Source of the DNA: Flavobacteriaceae bacterium YJPT1-3
Lineage (GTDB): Bacteria; Bacteroidota; Bacteroidia; Flavobacteriales; Flavobacteriaceae
Assembly: GCA_029866965.1 (NCBI GenBank)
Contig: CP123444.1
Span: forward strand, 537,501 to 601,500
Direction of reading: 5' to 3'
Length of the DNA: 64,000 bases
Each line of letters starts with the position of its first letter. The stretch's first letter is position 1. This document shows, piece after piece, positions 10,030-19,290 of the stretch. Position numbers and translations under genes: made by a program. The notes under the pieces were generated by a model. It had not been told where the DNA came from and searched no databases. It was given only the letters and a program-made list of their open reading frames with translations.

Positions 10030-10724
10030 TGAAAACAACCATTTCAATTGCTATAATCGTACTATCCAGTCTAGGGCTATGGGCTCAAAGCGCCTGTAAT
10101 AACTATTTCCCCATGGAAGAAGGTGCCACTTTTCAATACACCACATTCGACAAAAAGGGAAAAATGGAAGCAAAAGCAGATTATACCGTTACTGAGGTAG
10201 AAACCGTGGAAGCAGGAACTCAAGCGACCTTATCGATCAACTTTAAAGACAAGAAAGAAAAAGAAGTCATGACCTCATCCTATCGCTACACCTGTGCCGG
10301 AGACCGAATCATTGTTGACTATCAATCGCTTTTCCCCTCAGAAATGCTAGAGCAGTATAGCAATATGGATGTAGACATGAGTTTCACCGGCACCGATATT
10401 GAAATTCCAAATACTTTAAGTGTAGGTCAGGAATTGGAAGATGCCAATGTGACGATGAATTTTAGTGCGGCTGGAATGACTATGAAAACCACGGTAGATA
10501 TGATTAATCGGAAAGTCGAAAAGAAGGAATCAGTCACTACTCCCGCTGGCACTTTCGATTGCTACGTAATCTATAATGACACTGAAGCCAAAGTCATGAT
10601 GAGCAAGAATAGATCTTCTTCGCGCATGTGGCTAGCTGAAAATATAGGAATGGTAAAACAGGAAATGTACAATAAAGGTGGTAAAACGATTTCAACGACA
10701 GAACTGACCTCTTACACCCAATAG
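10026..10724 (+). CDS. Exported TapB-like/DUF3108-like protein
   Basis: The product has 232 residues with a signal peptide (MMKTTISIAIIVLSSLGLWAQ). It then runs SACNNYFPMEEGATFQYTTFDKKGKMEAKADYTV, the start typical of Bacteroidota TapB/DUF3108-like proteins that form a curved beta-sheet. The C-terminal part (TPAGTFDCYVIYND ... SSRMWLAENIGMVKQEMYNKGGK) is the most conserved section of that group. Enzymatic activity is not known. The ATG overlaps the OmpA gene by ATGA, so expression is coupled. It probably acts at the cell surface or in the periplasm with its neighbour. Confidence 0.65.
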   Translation: MMKTTISIAIIVLSSLGLWAQSACNNYFPMEEGATFQYTTFDKKGKMEAKADYTVTEVETVEAGTQATLSINFKDKKEKEVMTSSYRYTCAGDRIIVDYQSLFPSEMLEQYSNMDVDMSFTGTDIEIPNTLSVGQELEDANVTMNFSAAGMTMKTTVDMINRKVEKKESVTTPAGTFDCYVIYNDTEAKVMMSKNRSSSRMWLAENIGMVKQEMYNKGGKTISTTELTSYTQ

Positions 10725-10914
10725 GCTTGATCATCCGTTAGCATAGACCTTTCATCATTTGCTCTCTTAAAACATTTTGAACTAGCGTTTATCCTGCCTC
10801 TGTTGAGCATGTTTACGCCGTTAAATTAAGGTGATTTCCCCCTTGACTTCAATGTATAAATTCACCATCTTGTTTCTACATCAAACTGATTATCAATTAA
10901 TTGAATTCAAGCCT

Positions 10915-11439
10915 ATGATAACACATATACACGCAACTAGCTTAGGAAGAAGCACTAGCTCTAAGGTGGTGAGCTTATTGTTGTTCTTCCTGCTATCATC
11001 GCAATTGCATCTGGGACAAACCATTTCGTCCTCCGTGGTAGCCAATGCCGGAACTACGCTGGAAAATGGAGATCCATCCCTTGCTTTTACCCTGGGAGAA
11101 CCCCTAGTAGGGCTCGTGACCAACAATGAAAGTGTTGCACAGGGTTTTTGGAGTGGGGCTGGTGCCGGTTCCACGCTCAGACTGGAGGTTCTTCCAGAAA
11201 CGATTACTCTACTGGCTTATCCCAATCCCGTCACTGACCAACTCACCATTCAATTGGATCGCGCTCAAGCTTTTGACGCCCATTTGTTTAATGTAGTCGG
11301 TAAGCAGGTGCTGCAAGCCGATTTTACCCAGCAAGAGCAGCAACTCGATATGAGCAGCTTGACGAATGGGGTGTACCTCTTGCAGTTACGCTTTCGCGAA
11401 AGCGGACTCCTTAAAACGTTCAAAATCATCAAAAATTAA
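10915..11439 (+). CDS. Small T9SS-sorted surface protein
   Basis: The start at 10915 is preferred (174 residues) because a signal peptide follows (VVSLLLFFLLSSQLHLGQ); upstream candidates (GTG 10831, ATG 10852) would add unlikely sequence. The mature part is short: TISSSVVANAGTTLENGDPSLAFTLGEPLVG..., then a type A sorting domain (YPNPVTDQLTIQ ... NGVYLLQLRF ... FKIIKN) that directs export by the type IX system and attachment to the cell surface. It is followed 4 nt later by the S74 fibre gene, and this pairing is the main clue to its role. The palindrome CGCTTTCGCGAAAGCG (11389-11404) falls in the last strand and encodes LRFRES. Confidence 0.75.
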   Translation: MITHIHATSLGRSTSSKVVSLLLFFLLSSQLHLGQTISSSVVANAGTTLENGDPSLAFTLGEPLVGLVTNNESVAQGFWSGAGAGSTLRLEVLPETITLLAYPNPVTDQLTIQLDRAQAFDAHLFNVVGKQVLQADFTQQEQQLDMSSLTNGVYLLQLRFRESGLLKTFKIIKN

Positions 11440-11443
11440 GATC

Positions 11444-12958
11444 ATGAAAAATAGTACTACGCTTTTAGCACTCCTCTTCTGTGCGCTCTTATCCGCACAA
11501 AATATTCAGTCTAATAGGATCAACTATCAGGGAGTCGCCCGTGATGCTAGCGGAGATCTGATAGCAGAAACGACCATCAATTTACAATTGGCCATTCGAC
11601 TTGGAGCACCTGATGTGGCTGCAGATTACGTCGAAGACCATGCCGTCACCACTGATGCTGCCGGAGTCTTCTCGGTACTCCTGGGTGAAGGCACCCCGGT
11701 GTCGGGTACTTATGATGCTATCCCCTGGGGTGATTTGGCTCCCTATCTCACTGTAAGTCTCAATGGAGAAGAATTGGGAACCACTGAAATTCATGCTGTC
11801 CCTTTTGCACTCAACAGTGAAAAAGCTTTGGGCATGAATTTGGCCGATTTAAATGACGTAGATAATACGAATCCTGCCACTGGGCAGGTGCTTCAATGGG
11901 ACGGTAGCGACTGGGTCCCTGCAACGGATACTGAGCTATGGACCGCCAATGGTAATGAGATTAGCTACACCAGTGGCGGAGTAGGTGTCGCGGTCGCTGA
12001 TCCCGAAGACGGCATGGAACTGCACGTGGGCGGTGATATCCTAATCCAATCTAATTTGGGAGCGTTGCATATTGGATATCCTCAAGATGGCAACCGTTGG
12101 AGACTGGCAACTACCAATTCTGGCGCAGATCTTCTCTTTCGATCCCGACCTAGCGGCTCTAGTTCTTATGATACCCGCTTTTTCATGAGTCAGACTGGAG
12201 AGTTTGGATTAGGTAATACGGTATCTTCAAATGCCTGGCTACAGATTAGCAATAACTCAAGTGTTGCCAAGCCCCATCTGCAACTGAATGAAACTCAAAA
12301 TGAATTCGCCCGATTGGAGTTTACCAATACCACAGCTCCAAATTCTTTCTGGCATATTGCAGGGTTTCCTTCAGAAACTGCTTCCAGCGGTTTACTCAAT
12401 TTTTATTTCAGTAATACATCTGGTGCAGCGGATAGAATGACCTTAACCGGAGATGGAGAATTAGGCATCAATGGAACCCCTACAGCTCGTTTAGAGATTT
12501 TTCAACAAGGACAAGCAGTGGGTACCGGCCTGCGTTTTGACGATGGTACCGCTAATCAGGATTGGGATATCACCCATGGTTTTTCGTTGCGTTTCCACTA
12601 CGGAGGAGCCCTGCGTGGATTTATAAATGCCAATACAGGCGAATATGTACAAAGCTCAGATCGCTCTTTAAAAACAAAAATTGAACCACTTCCTACACTC
12701 TTGGGAAAAGTGATGCAATTGAACCCATCTGCCTACCATTATAAATCAGCAGAGCCTGGCAGTCGTACCTTGGGCTTAATTGCCCAAGAGGTACAAGTTC
12801 TGTTTCCAGAATTAGTCCACTATAGTGAAGTCGACGATGTTTACGGAATCAACTATGCCGGTTTCAGTGTAGTGGCGATTAAAACTATACAGGAGCAGCA
12901 ACAAATCATTGCCAATCTCGAAGCCCGACTCGCCGCTCTTGAAGCAAAAATGAACTAA
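11444..12958 (+). CDS. Secreted fibre protein with S74 intramolecular chaperone
   Basis: The product has 504 residues from the ATG at 11444. A signal peptide (LLALLFCALLSAQ) is followed by NIQSNRINYQGVARDASGDLI..., an N-terminal domain seen in many Bacteroidota exported fibre proteins. The middle is low-complexity beta sequence. The C-terminus is an endosialidase-type chaperone (Peptidase_S74): SSDRSLKTKIEPLP ... GLIAQEVQVLFPELV ... NYAGFSVVAIKTIQEQQQ, then a trimerising helix. In characterised phage proteins this domain drives trimer folding and then cleaves itself off at the Ser before Asp. The neighbouring T9SS protein is only 4 nt upstream. Host-encoded role probably adhesin-like; no phage genes surround it. 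Confidence 0.8.
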   Translation: MKNSTTLLALLFCALLSAQNIQSNRINYQGVARDASGDLIAETTINLQLAIRLGAPDVAADYVEDHAVTTDAAGVFSVLLGEGTPVSGTYDAIPWGDLAPYLTVSLNGEELGTTEIHAVPFALNSEKALGMNLADLNDVDNTNPATGQVLQWDGSDWVPATDTELWTANGNEISYTSGGVGVAVADPEDGMELHVGGDILIQSNLGALHIGYPQDGNRWRLATTNSGADLLFRSRPSGSSSYDTRFFMSQTGEFGLGNTVSSNAWLQISNNSSVAKPHLQLNETQNEFARLEFTNTTAPNSFWHIAGFPSETASSGLLNFYFSNTSGAADRMTLTGDGELGINGTPTARLEIFQQGQAVGTGLRFDDGTANQDWDITHGFSLRFHYGGALRGFINANTGEYVQSSDRSLKTKIEPLPTLLGKVMQLNPSAYHYKSAEPGSRTLGLIAQEVQVLFPELVHYSEVDDVYGINYAGFSVVAIKTIQEQQQIIANLEARLAALEAKMN

Positions 12959-12982
12959 GGTCATCTCATTCAAACTGCAACT

Positions 12983-13444
12983 ATGAAAAATTATCTAAAA
13001 TCGATTCCAGTAGCACTCTTTTTCCTCTGTCTCTCCACCCATGTTTTCAGTCAGTCGTTCGACAAGGACAAGGTGAAAATGGAAATAGAGCAAAGCGCTT
13101 TACTGGAGCAGGATGCCTTTAAAAATGGACGTTGCGAAGAGGTGTTGAATCTAATGAGCGACGACATCACTTTTCTTGCCAATGGTAGAAAAGTGCCTTC
13201 AAAAATGGTCGTGGGTAAATTTTGCAACTCCATACCCCGACCGTTCAAAACCGCGACGCTTGATCAACTAGAAATAATTCCATTAAGTGAGACTTCGGGC
13301 TACGTGATAAGGACCTTAGAATACCCCAAAGACGAGGAAACTAACACGACTGAATACGTCACTAAAATCTGGAAAAAGATGGATGGGGAATGGAAAATAA
13401 CACACCTGCATTCCACGGTAAAAGAAGTCCCGGTTGCTAAATAA
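12983..13444 (+). CDS. Exported NTF2-like (SnoaL/DUF4440) protein
   Basis: The product has 153 residues with a signal peptide (MKNYLKSIPVALFFLCLSTHVFSQ). The mature domain has the DUF4440/SnoaL pattern: an N-terminal helix (IEQSALLEQDAFKNGRCEEVLNLMSDDITFLANGRKV) and a C-terminal sheet (VTKIWKKMDGEWKITHLHST). NTF2-like proteins bind small molecules or act as enzymes; nothing here fixes a substrate. It follows the S74 gene by 24 nt in the same direction and may be the last gene of that operon. Confidence 0.7.
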   Translation: MKNYLKSIPVALFFLCLSTHVFSQSFDKDKVKMEIEQSALLEQDAFKNGRCEEVLNLMSDDITFLANGRKVPSKMVVGKFCNSIPRPFKTATLDQLEIIPLSETSGYVIRTLEYPKDEETNTTEYVTKIWKKMDGEWKITHLHSTVKEVPVAK

Positions 13445-13567
13445 TCGTGGTCCTATCACAAGGTATTAAAAACAGTGAAAACGATCTTACTCCAATAGGC
13501 AGTGCCAAAGTGCTGGCCAGACCAAAGTAGTGGTTGAAAACACCTTAGTCATTATTCAGTCAATTGC

Positions 13568-13602
13568 AAGAAAACCGGAGTTTAAGCTTCGGTTTTTTCT
13601 TG
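13568..13602. terminator. Bidirectional terminator between convergent genes
   Basis: AAGAAAACCG and CGGTTTTTTCTT form a stem around a 12-nt loop. The hairpin overlaps the lipB stop codon (13582) and serves the leftward gene and the rightward NTF2-like operon. Both strands have an A- or T-run beside the stem. Confidence 0.65.
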
Positions 13603-14295
13603 GAGTTGAGCCTGGAAGAGTTGGGAGAAATGGCTTTTTAATTTTGTTTTGACTTCTTCTTCATCCACCTGAGCCTGGCCTAGTTCTACATTCAACGAAG
13701 TGACCGCCTTCCCTTTAATACCACAGGGAATCATCAGGTCAAAATAGCCCAGATCAGCATTCACATTGAAGGCAAAACCGTGCATGGTTACCCATCGGCT
13801 AGCCCGCACGCCCATGGCGCAAATCTTACGAGCAAAGGGTGTGCCTACATCAAACCACACTCCGGTCTCCCCGGGAGAGCGTTCGGCTTTTAGACCATAG
13901 TCAGCCAAAGTCAGAATGATCATCTCCTCGAGCAAGCGAAGATACTTATGAATGTCTGTAAAGAAGTTTTCTAAATCCAGAATCGGATAGCCTACAATCT
14001 GACCGGGCCCGTGATAAGTGATATCACCCCCGCGATTGATCTTATAGAATTTCGCATTTTTAGCCTCCAATTCCTTTTCGCTGACCAGCAAATTGTCAAA
14101 GTCCCCGCTTTTCCCCAAAGTAAAAACATGGGGATGCTCCACAAAGAGTAAATAGTTTGGAGTGCTCAGGCCCGCTTCCTCTCTGCGATTCCTGATCTTG
14201 ATATCCAGGATCTGCTGAAACAGAGCCTCCTGGTAATCCCAAGTTTCTTTATAATCGCGATGACCGAGGTCTTCTAAAACAACCGTTTTATTCAT
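13582..14295 (-). CDS. lipB: Octanoyltransferase (lipoate biosynthesis)
   Basis: LipB moves octanoyl groups from acyl carrier protein to lipoyl domains of 2-oxoacid dehydrogenases and GcvH; LipA then adds sulfur. The 237 residues match the family. Seen motifs are NRGGDITYHGPGQIVGYPILDL (substrate binding), PFARKICAMGVR (catalytic Lys region) and GFAFNVNADLGYFDLMIPCGI (catalytic Cys in PCG). It is in the cytoplasm. A perfect -7 element TATCTTTG ends only 4 nt before the ATG, suggesting a leaderless transcript. The gene stands alone, convergent with the NTF2-like gene. Confidence 0.96.
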   Translation of the reverse strand: MNKTVVLEDLGHRDYKETWDYQEALFQQILDIKIRNRREEAGLSTPNYLLFVEHPHVFTLGKSGDFDNLLVSEKELEAKNAKFYKINRGGDITYHGPGQIVGYPILDLENFFTDIHKYLRLLEEMIILTLADYGLKAERSPGETGVWFDVGTPFARKICAMGVRASRWVTMHGFAFNVNADLGYFDLMIPCGIKGKAVTSLNVELGQAQVDEEEVKTKLKSHFSQLFQAQLQEKTEA

Positions 14296-14299
14296 GTAA

Positions 14300-14307
14300 C
14301 AAAGATA
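14300..14307 (-). promoter_or_regulatory. lipB -7 element, leaderless arrangement
   Basis: The minus-strand octamer TATCTTTG ends 4 nt before the lipB ATG (14293-14295). The -33 region has no clear TTG, so this is based on the -7 element only. Confidence 0.45.
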
Positions 14308-14360
14308 CCCATTCCCAAAGTATCTTCACTTGTCTACTTATTCCTAAATAGGAAGATCCA

Positions 14361-16823
14361 TCAGCTTCGAGGTTCTAAGATCATTTCAATCCGTTCCATC
14401 AAATCGTCCACATGAATACGGCTCATACGATCCCTCATGTTAGCGCGTTCCAAATCCCGCTTCAAGGATTTCAATTGTGCCCGGGCGATCGCTCTGACGT
14501 CGCTTTGGCTTACGTCTATTTCCGTCAAAACCCGACCTTCATCATCCTGATCCTCATTCATGAGGTAAGCCAAGCGATCTACAAAGGCTCGCTGCAAATT
14601 ACGACGATACATGTCGATGGGCTCGCGGCTCCTCAATTCTGAGAAAAGTCCGGATTGAAGATCCTCCATCATCGCTGTAAGTCCGTAGGCCTCGTCTCCA
14701 TTAATCGCTTCATTTTCCAGCATACGAGCCATCCGGCTAAAGTCTAGCAAGTCATTTAAACGGCGCACCTGAATGCTACGCATACGCTCCACCGTACCAG
14801 CATGCTCTATCTTGTTGAAAATATTCGAATCAATCAACCAGTCCGGGGTTTGAAATAATTGCTCCTGTAGAAAACGGAGCGCCTCCTTTTGCTCCCCTCG
14901 AGCTACGTGGGTATACACGGCTCCTTCCTGATCATACGTTTTATAGTACTCGTAGACTCCTCCGACATGCGCGGTGACATGTCCCATGTAGCGATTAAAC
15001 TGACCCAAAACCTGACCATACATCCGATCTAATTCTTCATAATTTTCTCCCTTTTCCGCCGTCCAGGTGATGAGATTGGGGACTAAGCGTTTTAGATTGG
15101 CGATACCGTAGGTGCTAGCGAGCACCGCATCATCTCCCAGATCCTCGGTTTGAGAAGATGGATCGATCACCCCGCGCTGTTGCCTCCCAAAGCGATACAT
15201 AGGATCACCCGCATGTTCTAAGATCCATCCATCTAAAGTATCCTTTTCATCTTCTGCGGTTGCAGCGTCTAAAATAGGGCGGTATCCCCATCGGATGGCA
15301 TACTTATCGTAGGTTCCAATGTTGGGCATCAAGGCCACATCACCATCACCGGGCTGAGCCACATAATTGAATCGGGCGTAGTCCATGATGGAGGGTGCTG
15401 TACCGTATTTCTTAGTGAACTCCGGATCCCTTAGCTTCTCCACCGGGTAAGCGACACTGCTTCCCATATTGTGAGGCAGTCCCAGCGTATGCCCTACTTC
15501 GTGCGCACTTACAAAACGAATGAGTCGGCCCATTACCTCATCATCAAATTCATTTTTCCTCGCATCGGGATTAATTGCTGCAGTTTGCACAAAGAACCAA
15601 TTATGCAGTAAGGTCATGACATTGTGATACCAATTGATGTCACTTTCCAGAATTTCGCCACTTCTAGGGTCGCTCACGTGGGGCCCGTTGGCATTGGGTA
15701 TAGGCGAAGCCAGGTAACGCACCACACTGTAGCGCACGTCCTCCGGACTCCAATCGGGATCTTCTTCGGGAGTTGGAGGATCCTTAGCCAAAATAGCATT
15801 CTTGAAACCGGCCTGCTCGAAGGCTACTTGCCAATCTTCAATTCCTTTTTTGATATAAGGTCTCCATTTCTTCGGGGTAGCCCGGTCGATATAATAGACT
15901 ATCGGTTTCTTAGGCTCGACCAGCTCACCGCGCTTAAACGCTTCCAGGTCCTCGTCCTTAACCTCTAATTTCCAACGGTCTAAATAGCGCACCGTCTCAC
16001 TCTTCTGCAAATCCAGTCCATAATCGGTTTGACCGCGAGCAAACCAACCCACACGCTGATCAAAATAGCGGCGTCGCATGGGTTCTTTGGGTAACAGGAT
16101 CATGGAGTTACTCATCATTAAGGAGATGGTTCCTGTCGCACTGTTGGAAGGAGGCTCTGAGGCTGCATAGGTTTTTACACTTCGCACTTCAATATTTCGC
16201 GGATAAGTCCGGATGGTATCGATGTAGGTGCGCTTGTCATCCAGTTTACTCACTTTGTAAGCCTCTCTGCGATAATCCGGTAATCCCAAAGGTTTCACGT
16301 CATCCGTAAACAGATCAGACACCTGGATTACCGTATTTCGTGTGCCTGCAGTTGAGTCTTTATGATACGCCTTGACCTCAAATGCATACAATACCGGCTC
16401 AAAATTACTGTTACTTACCGCCTCAGAAATGGGTAAAGAATCAGCGGCATAGATTTGATGGGATACTACACGTAGCAGTACTTTCTGATCCTTTTTGTCC
16501 CATCGAAGAACGGATGTATTTTGTTTCCCTCCGCCAAAACCAATGCCGTTGGCTGTTTTGGCGATACGGGTGACCATAAGCATTTCACGACCGAAGAGAC
16601 TATCGGGTATTTCGTAAAAATAATCCTCATCCACGCGGTGGACGGTAAACAAACCGGGATCACTCTTGGCTTCTTTGGTGATGACTTTATCATAATCTTT
16701 GATGGTTTCCTTTTTGTCTTTTTCGTCCTTTTCAGAAGGAGAAGCAGACTTTTTGGACGAGGCACAACCTAGGGATAGTGCCAGAAACAGAAGACCGGCA
16801 ACTCGCGAGTAAAATGAATGCAT
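14361..16823 (-). CDS. Zinc metalloprotease lipoprotein (DUF5117/DUF5118 type)
   Basis: The start chosen at 16823 gives 820 residues and puts MHSFYSRVAGLLFLALSLGCASS first, a signal peptide with lipobox LSLGC. A linker rich in Lys/Glu/Asp follows. The N-terminal ~350 residues match the DUF5117/5118 beta region, and the catalytic part contains the metzincin-like motif HEVGHTLGLPHNMGSS (three zinc ligands). RSVMDY-like SIMDYARFNYVAQPGD follows as the Met-turn. Probably a lipid-anchored peptidase of the periplasm or cell surface; natural substrate unknown. The family is common in Flavobacteriaceae, often in many copies. Confidence 0.85.
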   Translation of the reverse strand: MHSFYSRVAGLLFLALSLGCASSKKSASPSEKDEKDKKETIKDYDKVITKEAKSDPGLFTVHRVDEDYFYEIPDSLFGREMLMVTRIAKTANGIGFGGGKQNTSVLRWDKKDQKVLLRVVSHQIYAADSLPISEAVSNSNFEPVLYAFEVKAYHKDSTAGTRNTVIQVSDLFTDDVKPLGLPDYRREAYKVSKLDDKRTYIDTIRTYPRNIEVRSVKTYAASEPPSNSATGTISLMMSNSMILLPKEPMRRRYFDQRVGWFARGQTDYGLDLQKSETVRYLDRWKLEVKDEDLEAFKRGELVEPKKPIVYYIDRATPKKWRPYIKKGIEDWQVAFEQAGFKNAILAKDPPTPEEDPDWSPEDVRYSVVRYLASPIPNANGPHVSDPRSGEILESDINWYHNVMTLLHNWFFVQTAAINPDARKNEFDDEVMGRLIRFVSAHEVGHTLGLPHNMGSSVAYPVEKLRDPEFTKKYGTAPSIMDYARFNYVAQPGDGDVALMPNIGTYDKYAIRWGYRPILDAATAEDEKDTLDGWILEHAGDPMYRFGRQQRGVIDPSSQTEDLGDDAVLASTYGIANLKRLVPNLITWTAEKGENYEELDRMYGQVLGQFNRYMGHVTAHVGGVYEYYKTYDQEGAVYTHVARGEQKEALRFLQEQLFQTPDWLIDSNIFNKIEHAGTVERMRSIQVRRLNDLLDFSRMARMLENEAINGDEAYGLTAMMEDLQSGLFSELRSREPIDMYRRNLQRAFVDRLAYLMNEDQDDEGRVLTEIDVSQSDVRAIARAQLKSLKRDLERANMRDRMSRIHVDDLMERIEMILEPRS

Positions 16824-17130
16824 GGGAATGGTTTTGAATTTTGCGCGAGAAGATACAGGATGACGCTTTTTCAACACGTTAATGAATTATTAATTTGCTA
16901 TCCAGATTTCTTCGCTCGCCTTCATGCATTCACTCAACTCGTATTTCCTCGGCGTCAAGCAGCTTATGTGGCCAACCTTGTACCGACGGACCCGTTAGAG
17001 ATTCGCTTTCGCGAAATCGAGCTTGCGAGACCTGCCTGCCGGCCCGCCTTCCGAAGTCTAGTACGGAGGACAGGTAGGCAGGCCTCACGACAAGTAGGAG
17101 AGCAAAGCAGTAAAGCATATCAAAACATCA
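16824..17130. other. Intergenic region with palindromes
   Basis: No gene is visible. It holds an imperfect copy of the dispersed palindrome (CGCTTTCGCGAAATCG, 17004-17019), the only intergenic one found here, and a GC-rich inverted repeat (about 17029-17085, CCTGCCTGCC ... GGTAGGCAGG). A candidate promoter for the metalloprotease (TTG about 16 nt before TATCTTCT, minus strand, near 16850-16877) is weak. Confidence 0.4.
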
Positions 17131-17289
17131 TTAAGCTCTCGGATTATTGAGAATGATGAGGGCTGCGATGACCCCAGGCACCCAGCCACAAAGCCAGAGC
17201 AGAAAAACAATAAGGATAGAACCGCATCCCTTACCGATTACGGATAGAGGCGGAAAAAATATTGCGAGGAGTACACGCCAGAAACTCAT
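17131..17289 (-). CDS. YqaE/Pmp3-family small membrane protein
   Basis: A 52-residue open frame (ATG at 17287-17289, TAA at 17131-17133) encodes MSFWRVLLAIFFPPLSVIGK..., matching Pmp3/YqaE proteins (PF01679). The first hydrophobic segment is LLAIFFPPLSVIG with its conserved PP; after GKGCGS the second is ILIVFLLWLCGWVPGVIAALIIL, containing the conserved G(W/Y)xPGxIxAL. Homologues are small plasma-membrane proteins with two membrane segments; in yeast and plants they modulate membrane potential and salt tolerance. It lies between the lipoprotein metalloprotease and lysS. Confidence 0.9.
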   Translation of the reverse strand: MSFWRVLLAIFFPPLSVIGKGCGSILIVFLLWLCGWVPGVIAALIILNNPRA

Positions 17290-17353
17290 GGAACTTGATG
17301 ATTTGATTGATGAACAAATATAAGTCGCCGCTCTTAAGGTTCTGTTACACCTA

Positions 17354-17384
17354 TTGATTTGCCAAAGCCAAAATAGTATCTTTG
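17354..17384 (+). promoter_or_regulatory. lysS promoter
   Basis: TTG at 17354-17356, a 20-nt spacer and a perfect TATCTTTG at 17377-17384, 18 nt before the lysS ATG. This is one of the best consensus promoters in the window. Confidence 0.7.
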
Positions 17385-17402
17385 CCCGCTTAAAACCTGT
17401 AG

Positions 17403-19094
17403 ATGCAACTCTCTGAACAAGAAATCGTACGACGTGAAAAACTCGCCAAACTACGCGAGATGAATATCAATCCTTATCCGGCCGCCTTATACCCGGTAGA
17501 TCATACTGCTCAAAAGATCAAGGACGATTTTCAAGAAGGCACGCAAGTAATCATTGCAGGCCGACTCATGTCCAGACGTATTCAGGGAAAAGCTTCTTTC
17601 GCCGAACTACAGGATAGCACGGGCCGTATACAGGTATACTTCAACCGCGACGAGATCTGCCCCGGAGAGGACAAGACCCAATACAATGAAGTGTATAAAA
17701 AGTTGCTCGATATTGGTGACTTCATCGGCGTAGAAGGAGAATTATTCAAAACGCAGGTCGGTGAGAAAACCGTCCTGGTGAAAAATTTTAAGCTGCTCAG
17801 CAAATCGCTGAAACCGCTTCCTCAACCTCGAACCGATGAAGAGGGGAAAGTGCACGATGCATTTGCTGATCCGGAATTGCGATACCGCCGGCGCTACGTC
17901 GACCTGGTAGTGAATCCGCAGGTCAAGGAGGTTTTTGTTAAGAGAACCAAGCTTTTCAACGCCATGCGTGAATTTTTCAATGAGGCCGGGTATTTTGAAG
18001 TAGAAACACCCATTCTACAACCCATTCCCGGGGGTGCTGCGGCACGTCCCTTCGTGACTCATCACAATTCGTTGGATATTCCGCTCTACATGCGTATTGC
18101 CAATGAGCTTTATTTAAAACGGTTGATCGTAGGAGGTTTTGACGGCGTTTACGAATTCTCCAAAAACTTCCGAAATGAAGGTATGGATCGCACTCATAAT
18201 CCAGAGTTTACGGCTATGGAGATCTACGTGGCTTATAAGGATTATAACTGGATGATGGACTTTACCGAGCGATTGGTAGAGCATTGTGCAATGGCCGTGA
18301 ACGGAACCACAAAAGCCACATTCGGTAAGCATGAAATTGATTTCAGGGCGCCCTACAAGCGTGTAACCATGACCGATGCGATAAAGGAACATACCGGCTT
18401 TGACATCAGTGGAAAATCGGAGGCTGAACTGAGACAGGCAGCAGAAGAGATGGGGTTAGAAGTGGACGATAGCATGGGGAAAGGAAAATTGATTGATGAG
18501 ATCTTTGGGGAGAAATGCGAGCCCAATTATATACAGCCTACTTTCATCACCGATTATCCTAAAGAGATGAGTCCCTTATGTAAGACCCATCGCGATAATC
18601 CTGAACTCACTGAACGCTTTGAATTGATGGTCTGCGGTAAAGAGATCGCCAATGCCTATTCGGAGCTTAATGATCCCATTGATCAACGGGAACGCTTCGA
18701 AGCTCAACTCAAACTAGCCGATCGCGGCGATGACGAAGCCATGGCAATCGATCAGGACTTCCTGAGAGCGCTAGAATACGGGATGCCCCCTACTTCTGGT
18801 ATGGGAATCGGTATGGATCGCTTGATAATGTTTTTGACCAATAATGCTTCCATCCAAGAAGTCCTGTTTTTCCCGCAAATGCGCCCGGAAAAGAAACCTC
18901 TGGTCCTGACGGATCAGGAGAAAACTATTTATGACCTACTCAAAGTGCATAAATCAGCTGAGTTGAATGCACTTAAAGCAGAAAGTGGCTTGAGCAACAA
19001 AGCCTGGGATAAAGGCATTAAAGGACTTACAAAGCAAGGTTTAGCTAAGGTAGAAAAAAACGAAAACGGTCTAACGGTCACCCTTTCTTCTTAA
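17403..19094 (+). CDS. lysS: Lysine--tRNA ligase, class II
   Basis: This enzyme attaches lysine to tRNA-Lys in the cytoplasm. The N-terminal OB-fold domain (IIAGRLMSRRIQGKASFAELQD) is followed by the class II core: motif 1 region (FNEAGYFEVETPILQPIPGGAAARPF), motif 2 (FRNEGMDRTHNPEFTAMEIY) and motif 3 (GMGIGMDRLIMFL). The 563 residues exceed the ~500 usual for bacterial LysRS because a ~60-residue C-terminal extension (KTIYDLLKVHKSAELNALKAESGLSNKAWDKGIKGL...) follows motif 3, shaped like a winged-helix element; such tails are known in Flavobacteriia. Confidence 0.97.
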   Translation: MQLSEQEIVRREKLAKLREMNINPYPAALYPVDHTAQKIKDDFQEGTQVIIAGRLMSRRIQGKASFAELQDSTGRIQVYFNRDEICPGEDKTQYNEVYKKLLDIGDFIGVEGELFKTQVGEKTVLVKNFKLLSKSLKPLPQPRTDEEGKVHDAFADPELRYRRRYVDLVVNPQVKEVFVKRTKLFNAMREFFNEAGYFEVETPILQPIPGGAAARPFVTHHNSLDIPLYMRIANELYLKRLIVGGFDGVYEFSKNFRNEGMDRTHNPEFTAMEIYVAYKDYNWMMDFTERLVEHCAMAVNGTTKATFGKHEIDFRAPYKRVTMTDAIKEHTGFDISGKSEAELRQAAEEMGLEVDDSMGKGKLIDEIFGEKCEPNYIQPTFITDYPKEMSPLCKTHRDNPELTERFELMVCGKEIANAYSELNDPIDQRERFEAQLKLADRGDDEAMAIDQDFLRALEYGMPPTSGMGIGMDRLIMFLTNNASIQEVLFFPQMRPEKKPLVLTDQEKTIYDLLKVHKSAELNALKAESGLSNKAWDKGIKGLTKQGLAKVEKNENGLTVTLSS

Positions 19095-19290
19095 TTAATA
19101 GCGTTTTACGCAATACACTGCTGTTAAAAGATCCTTCCTGCGGTAGGTTTTCTTTAACATTTATAAGGCTTTGCGTTAAAAGGAAGTCAATTTTTCCTAA
19201 GAATTTTTCATGGTTTGTCTCATCTCCTAAATTGATGATATAGAAAGAACTTTCTAGATCAAACTATTAACCAATACTAAGAACAAACAC

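Noticed and set aside
10831-10914. Upstream GTG/ATG starts for the small T9SS protein.
   Set aside because: They would put a non-signal segment before the signal peptide; the ATG at 10915 directly precedes it.
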